Shown piece after piece: positions 57,874-64,000 of a stretch of 64,000 nucleotides of DNA (its first letter is position 1; every line of letters begins with the position of its first letter). The notes under the pieces were generated by a model. It ran no database searches. It was not told the DNA's origin and saw only the letters and a list, made by a program, of their open reading frames with translations. Origin of the DNA: Hevea brasiliensis (Eukaryota > Streptophyta > Magnoliopsida > Malpighiales > Euphorbiaceae); contig NC_079503.1 in the NCBI RefSeq assembly GCF_030052815.1, positions 59,004,735 to 59,068,734 of the forward strand, in the 5' to 3' direction. A program made the translations under genes and the position numbers.

Positions 57874-60178
57874 TGTAACACCCCTATTTGTATAGCCTGA
57901 TATATTTCACTGTTCCGGTGACCGGTGTCGGTCCAGACAATTAAGGAGATTAGAACTACACTTAAGACAACTAGAAAAGCCATAAACACAAATAATTAGT
58001 AATGTTCAATTAGTTGAGTATAAATAAGAAAAACAGAACAGAAGAAGTTAAATGAGCCGAGAGTCACAGCGATGGGTGACCTTATCGGGAACGACTGCAA
58101 AGTTGTTTTAAACTCAAATTTTGAACCGTAAAAAGTGACGCTATGGTCCTTAGGACCCTTATAAACACGGTGGAAAAGAGAAAATCACGAAAAAGAACTG
58201 TTAAGCCAGTTAAATAATTAGGTCAGGGAGCCGGAAGAAATATTAAATTATTTGGAAACCAGGATGAACTGGTGAGGGGCAATTTGGTCAATTGACCCCG
58301 AGAGCTGACTTCTGACCTAACTGTCAAATAAAATCAGAGAAAAAAAAATTTTGGTATTGAGAATTAAATTAAAAAACTAATAAATAAATAAATAAAAGAA
58401 ATGAAAAAGTCAAAAAGGGATGACATCATGCATGACTTCATGCATGATGCCATAAAGAATATAATTAATTAATTTATTTATTTAGACTTTTGGTCTTCCT
58501 AAAGAGATAAAAAGACAAAAGAAAAGAGAAGAAAAATTTATTTGGTCATCTTTTCCATTAGTTGCCGCCTCATCCTCTCTTCCTCTCCCTCACCATTGCA
58601 AATTTCATTTTAATGCTTCAAGCTTTGAAACCCTTACCAAATCCCAACTTCTTCTATAATCACTCCATAAAACCTTATTCCCTTCCCTTAAGAAAGAAAT
58701 TTAACAAGAAAGAAAGAAGAAAAGAGGAGGAAAATTGAATATTGGATATCAAAGTTGAGGTAAACACATCAATTTGAAAGTTTGAGATTATTTGTTGTGT
58801 TTTTAGCTTGAATTACTTGTAAATAAACTTAAAAATATATATATATGTGTGTGAGGGACTAAACTGAAATTCGTCCAGCAGGGAGGGGAGAGTGATTTGC
58901 ATGAGTTTGATTGAGTTAAACATGTTAAGATGCTTGAAAGAGTTGAAAGATTGTGTTTATATGCTTTGAATTAGTTAATTGCAATGGATTAGAGTGGTTA
59001 GGGTTTGAGACCTAGGGTTTTGAGGCAAAAATTTGGAGAAATTTGTAAATGGTATCTTTGACCTAACGTGAAGTGAAAAATGGTCATTTGTGACCAAATG
59101 AGGTGTGTTAGAAGTGTTGGAATTAAAAGCCAATTCGGATTGGATAAGGTCATGTGCTGGCAGCATGACCAAAATCTCCTTTGAGGGACTAAAAATGAAA
59201 TTTTACAAGTCCAATGGATATGGGAATAATTGGGGATGAAAATAGGCACTAAATAACACAATTTTCATTTAGGAAGCATGCCCAAAAAGTGACTAAAACC
59301 TAGTGAACAAATTGATTAAAGTTGAAAAATTGCAGGCTGCCTCTGCACAAACTGACCAAATGAACAGTATTTGTTCATTTGGTCATAACTCGAGCTAGGC
59401 AGGTCAAAATGACCTGAAATTTTACCAGTGGTTAGATGAGATATAGATCTAAAACTTTCATGAAGGATACAAGCCCAAATTATGCCATTAACCAAATCAA
59501 ATTACTGAGTAAATTTGGGTCACTAAATCTGCAGACTGCAGATTTGCCATTTGAACAGCAAAGTTTCAATGGCTATAACTCTCTCTTGAAAACTCTGATT
59601 TAGGTGATTATTGAACCTATGGAAACCTAAAAAATACTATAACATTTCATATGAAGAAAATTAGACCAAATTATGGACTTAAATTGATCAAATTGCTGAA
59701 TAAAGTTGGAGCAACAAATCTGCAGAACCAAATTCTGCAGCATGAACAGTAAACGTAATTTGCTTATAACTTGAGCTACAAAACTCCAGTTGGGGTGATT
59801 CAAAAAGGAGAATAAACTTAAGACCATAGGGAACATTTTCTATGAAGAAAGTTTTGCCAAATTCTAACAGTAAACTGACCAATGAAACAGTACAACTAGG
59901 GACACCAAAACTAAAAATTTGGCAATTTTGCCTAAAAGACCAAAGTTGTGAGAAAATGACCAAAACCAACAAGTTTAGTGACCAAAATGTGGTATATGGG
60001 TGAAGTTAGAATTCCCATACCTATTAAGCCTTAGAAAGTCAATAATTTGACTTAAATAGTGTAGTGAATAGTAACCTGAAACACAAAATTTCAAGAATGT
60101 TGAGTTTAGCATGTTAGAGCTAGGTAAAATTGAAGTTAAATTTATTTTTGGATTTATGCTAAGTTATGGTACTGAAAC
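57874..60178 (+). mobile_element. E15: A-family LTR, forward, left part only
   Basis: It starts TGTAACACCCCTATTTG and matches E2 LTR positions 1 to about 2305. The expected TSD is GGTAA (57869-57873). It is interrupted at 60178 by E16. It contains TTTGTGCAC-less upstream parts only; the double hairpin region should lie right of the window. Confidence 0.83.
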
Positions 60179-63100
60179 TGTAACACTCTCCCGGTAACCA
60201 CTCCGTACATTCTACTGTTCCGGTGATCGGTGTCGGTCCGGACAGCTAGAACGTCCAGAAAAATAATTAAACTTAAGTGAAGGACCAAAATTAACTCAAA
60301 TATTAATAAGAAAAATTTAGTAAAAATTTTAGAAATAAAATACAACCAAGTTAAATGAGTCGGTGCACAAGCGAAGGGTAATCAGAGGGAAGTTACGGTT
60401 CTCGCAATGAGGAGCCTTAGACCCGGGGGAAAAATTATAAAATAATTTTTGGGACTCCAGAAAAGGGTTATTGAGGTTCCCATGGCATTAGAATGCCAAG
60501 AAAATACCTAGAAAAATTTTTCAATCGGTACAGACAATTTTGACCCGTTAAGCCAAACGGAGGGCATTTTGGTCATTTCGCCTTCAGAGGTGATTTTTGG
60601 CCGACTTGTCCAGTTGAGTAAATAATTAATATGACATAAAATATGAATAAATATTACTAGAAATTAAATTGAAATTGAGTAGTGATGAAAAGAAAAAGAA
60701 AATACACTAAAATGCCAAATATGACATCATTATGATGTCATGTGAAAGTCTCCACCAATTATAATTTAACAACCATTTAAATAAACAATAAAAGAGGCTA
60801 AATGAAGACCAAAATAACTAAAATTTCCAGCAGCCCTCACCTTCACAAAGCTCACCCGTAGCTCTCAAATTCCTTAGCCAAACCTCCATTGATTTTCAAC
60901 CAAAGCTTACTTTCTCTCTTCTTTTCACCATAAACCCTAAACCCCTTTCATTAAAAGTTGTCCACTCATCTTGGGAGAGTGTTTGGCAGCCTAGAAAGTG
61001 AAGGAAAGTGAAGTTTTAACTGGGGAAAAAATCTGCCCTAATCAAGGTTAGTGCATTAGACACTTAAAACTTCTTAGTTTCATGAATTGTAACTTGTATT
61101 AAGTGAGAATTGCAACTAAAATAAACAAGAATTATGTGTACACATACTATGAATTTTTGGCAGCCCTTGTGAAGGAATTATTTTGATTGTTTTGATGGAC
61201 TTAAAGTGGGCTATAGATCAAGTTTAAACCATGTGTGTATGTGATTATTGAAGGAGCTAGTAATTAAGGTGTTGTGAAAACCTATAATGGAACTAGGGTT
61301 TTGAAGAGTGAAAAATTGGCTTGGCTTGGGAAATTATTAGAGCACATTTTAATGGTCAATTAGTGACCATTTTAGGTACGTTGACCATAATTAGAACTGA
61401 AAAATAGTATGGTAAAGTGAAGGTGAAATCTGCCCTAGGGACAGCAGCAATAGACTGAGATTTCAGTCCAATTACACAGCCATAACTTTGGCTGTGTTGG
61501 TCCAATTGGTGTTTGGCCAATTGGACATGAAACTAGGCTTATAATGGCACATTTTTGCTGAAGAAACCATGCCCAAAAGACCAAAGAAAGAGGACCAAAA
61601 CTTGGCCCCAATCCGGACACCCTGCAACTGCCTCTGCAGAATTGACCAAATGAACAGTAACTGTTCATTTGGCCATAACTCACTGTAGATTTGGTCAATT
61701 GACCTGAAATTTTTACAGCAACAAGTTAAGACATAGAAAAACAACTTTCATGAAGGAACCTACCCCAAATTATGGCCAGAACCTAACCCATATAGCTATG
61801 GCAGTCACTGTTCATGCTACTATAGATATGGTATTTTATGCAGAATGCAAATCCGGCCAGCTTGGGTTTTTGGACCATATCTAGAGCTACAAAACTCCAA
61901 ATGGAGTGATTCAAAAAAGGAAATTCAACTAGACAAAATAAGGAACAACTTTCATGTTTTACATTTCTTCAAATTCCCACAGAAACAGTGTCCAATGGAA
62001 CAGTGAAGTTGACTCACAAAAACTGAAAAATCTGCTCCTTTGGTTTGATGCTTAGAAATGGTATTAACACTTAATGCCAACAAGTTTTAAATGCCAAATG
62101 TGGTATATTGGGAGTGCCAAAGTCAATGTACATATTTTCTATCCAAAAGTCAACATTTTAGTTGACCATAGAGATGAATAGTAACACCGAAACTTGAAAT
62201 TTAAAGATTGAAGAATTTAAAAGTTTCAAATGCCCTAGTATACCTAACATGATTGGTTTGGATAGTTTGGCATGCCAATAGGGTTCAGTTAGCAATACTG
62301 CACATGGAAAAAATGCCATTCTGTGATTTCATGGCTTTTAGCCATTTTGACTTTGCATTGAGACTTGGCCTTGTGCCTGAGATTATTTACAGCTTGGTAG
62401 CTATTCTGTTGCACACCGGGTGATGCATATGCGACCGATGGTGTGACGGCCCGAGGCATTAGATACCCAGTGCCAGTTTACCCGTTATCCAGTCCAGTCG
62501 TCTAGTGTAGGTTACTTGGGGCAACCAAATGAATAAAAGTGAACAAAGTTAATGAAATAATGAACATACTAACAGCAAACAAAGAAGGCATACACATTCT
62601 ATACAAATTTATTTTCTTGCTATTTTCTTTTATTATATTATTGCACCACTAAGCATTATTGCTTAGTGCGTTGCTTTTGCCACGCGTAGGTACTGGAGAT
62701 CTCGATCGTGAGCCCAGTAGACCACAGATTGGGTGAGTCCATCCTGCAGTTCTGCACAGTGTCCTTGTCACCTCCACTTCTGCAGTGCATTGGTAGGACA
62801 CTAGGTGTCATTTTGATATTTTGTAATTAAATTTTTATTTCTCATATGTATTTGGGATTTATGTAATGTATTTTGAGCTTTATGTAAATAATAAAGATTT
62901 ATGGTCATGTATGGTATTAATTTGAGTATTTAATGGTTATTTATATATGAGAACCCTGAGAAAGGGATGTTTGAGAAATGAAAAGGTTGTTGAGACCTGA
63001 AATTGAAAAATTGTTGAGATCTTGATATTGGAGTTGAGAATGAATGAATTTGTTTATTGGAAGTGTTTTTAACAGGTTCCGAAGAACTGTTTTCTCCATT

Positions 63101-63304
63101 TTTAGCCGGTACTCTGCCGAATTTTCTTTAAAATTTTCGGAACCTCAAATAAATAATAATTTCGATAAATGGCTTAAATAAATCATATTTCATAAATTAG
63201 TTTCAAAAGCATGATACAGATTAAGTAAGGTATATTAGAGTGTGCCAGCACACCGTGTGGCCTTACTTACTCGGGTATACTGTACACGGGTAAGGGGTGT
63301 CACA
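60179..63304 (+). mobile_element. E16: C-family element, 5' LTR (3126 bp)
   Basis: It starts TGTAACACTCTCCCGG and ends GGGTAAGGGGTGTCACA, followed by TTTAG and a perfect PBS. The expected TSD is GAAAC (60174-60178). The element is the innermost layer of the right nest and continues beyond 64000. Hairpin I here is the longest in the window. Confidence 0.9.
62647..62685 (+). other. LTR double hairpin, C type (E16)
   Basis: CACTAAGCA, TTAT, TGCTTAGTG (62647-62668) is a perfect 9 bp stem. It is followed by GCGTTGC, TTTT, GCCACGC (62668-62685), with one mismatch. It is the best preserved C-type copy. Confidence 0.65.
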
Positions 63305-63309
63305 TTTAG

Positions 63310-63321
63310 TGGTATCAGAGC
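63310..63321 (+). other. E16 primer binding site (tRNA-iMet)
   Basis: TGGTATCAGAGC starts five bases after the LTR end at 63304. It is identical to the E5 and E2 sites. Confidence 0.93.
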
Positions 63322-63431
63322 ACGGTTTAGGCGTTTCTGGGCCTAGATTGAGTCCATACCATGCATTGCATTTGTAAGAGTCGAGGTGACACTAACGCAG
63401 ATCTGTTTATCTTTCTTATTTTGAATAGGAT

Positions 63432-64000
63432 ATGGACCCTTCATCTCAGAGAGCCGCTGAGGAGGAAGTGGAGAGTCATGCTCCACCTGCAGCGGTGAGG
63501 CTGGGGCATGAGAGAATGCGCTCCGCCCGGCTCAAGCGAGCACCTTTCGGCCTCCACAGGCCATGTTTCAGCAAATGGCCGACTTCTTTAGACAAATGGC
63601 CGGGGTAATGCCAGCACCACCACCACCACCACCAGCTCCACAGCAGAAATCACACCTGGAAATGCTAAGAAAGTTTGGAGCTATGGACTTCTATGGCAAG
63701 AGAGAAGATGACTCTGTCGCAGCCGAGAATTGGTTGAACAGAACAGGCAGAGTACTAAAACAAATCCACTGCACTCCAAAGCAAAACCTGGAAGCTGCCA
63801 TATCTTTGTTGCAAGATGATGCTTATGAGTGGTGGGACACTGTGTCCAGTGAAGTGCAGCCAGAAGCTGTAACTTGGGACTTCTTTCTCTCCGAGTTTAA
63901 GAAGAAATATGTGGATACTGTATACCTAGAAGAGAGAAGAAGGGAATTTATTAACCTGAGGCAGAGACAGTTATCAGTGGCCGAATATGAGAAGGAATTT
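63432..64000 (+). pseudogene. E16 gag, start and capsid part, running off the window
   Basis: The ATG at 63432 (M-D-P-S-S-Q-R-A-A-E-E-E) is the same start as in E5. After about 22 codons the frame no longer matches E5 and reaches a stop near 63605. The correct frame is open from 63563 (MFQQMADFFRQMAG) to the window end. It includes a Pro run, KSHLEMLRKFGAMDF, WLNRTGRVLKQIHC, EWWDTVSSEVQPEAVTWDFF and EYEKEF, the full retrotransposon gag fold. At least one small frameshift lies near 63500. It could be a real mutation or a base-call error, since it sits in GC-rich sequence. It is otherwise the most intact gag in the window and serves as reference for the stops in E5 and E12. Confidence 0.8.

Overview
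The window looks like gene-poor, repeat-saturated nuclear DNA of a flowering plant, probably a woody eudicot; I cannot name the species. The base composition is AT-rich. I found no host protein gene and no tRNA gene. Nearly every base belongs to nested LTR retrotransposons, mostly long-LTR Ty3/gypsy chromoviruses (Tekay/Del-like, initiator tRNA-Met primer binding site). There is also one Ty1/copia fragment and one Cassandra-type 5S-rRNA-bearing TRIM fragment. This is what pericentromeric heterochromatin usually looks like. I call four related LTR families A, B, C and D. All begin TGTAACA and end with a variant of GTGACA or GTCACA.

Left nest (1-43236). The outermost layer is an A-family LTR (A0: 1-895 and 42481-43236). 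A non-autonomous A element (E2, 896-42475, TSD TGTCA) is inserted in it. E2 holds four further insertions in its own LTRs: a B element in minus orientation (E3, 3318-13494, TSD TGGCA); an A solo LTR in minus orientation (E4, 19721-23270, TSD CCTAA); a coding C element in minus orientation (E5, 23560-38039, TSD ACTTC/ACTTT); and a D solo LTR (E7, 38083-41914, TSD CAATG). E5 in turn carries a B solo LTR in its gag (E6, 30191-33992, TSD TAGAC/TGGAC).

Middle (43237-53720). A truncated Cassandra-like element with a 5S-rRNA-like LTR (43244-43616) is fused to a 5'-truncated D LTR (43617-50168). That D LTR is split by a C solo LTR (E10, 45627-48620, TSD GTGTA). Next come a 5'-truncated copia element in minus orientation (50176 to about 53050) and a chromovirus gag fragment (to 53720).

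Right nest (53721-64000). Each element is entered but never left: gag is cut by a minus B LTR (53721), cut by a plus B LTR (55967), cut by an A LTR (57874), cut by a C element (60179). The C element's LTR, primer site and gag start are present, and it runs off the right edge. The missing right halves should lie beyond 64000 in reverse order.

Coding content is all retroelement. E5 keeps a single-frame gag-pol (gag, zinc knuckle, protease, RT, RNase H, DD35E integrase, chromodomain) broken by many nonsense codons but no net frameshift. E2 and E3 share a short internal region with gag only, ending just before the protease active site; they must have moved with enzymes supplied in trans. The most notable signal outside coding sequence is a pair of adjacent hairpins conserved at the same place in A, B, C and D LTRs. 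Their arms change sequence between families while staying paired.
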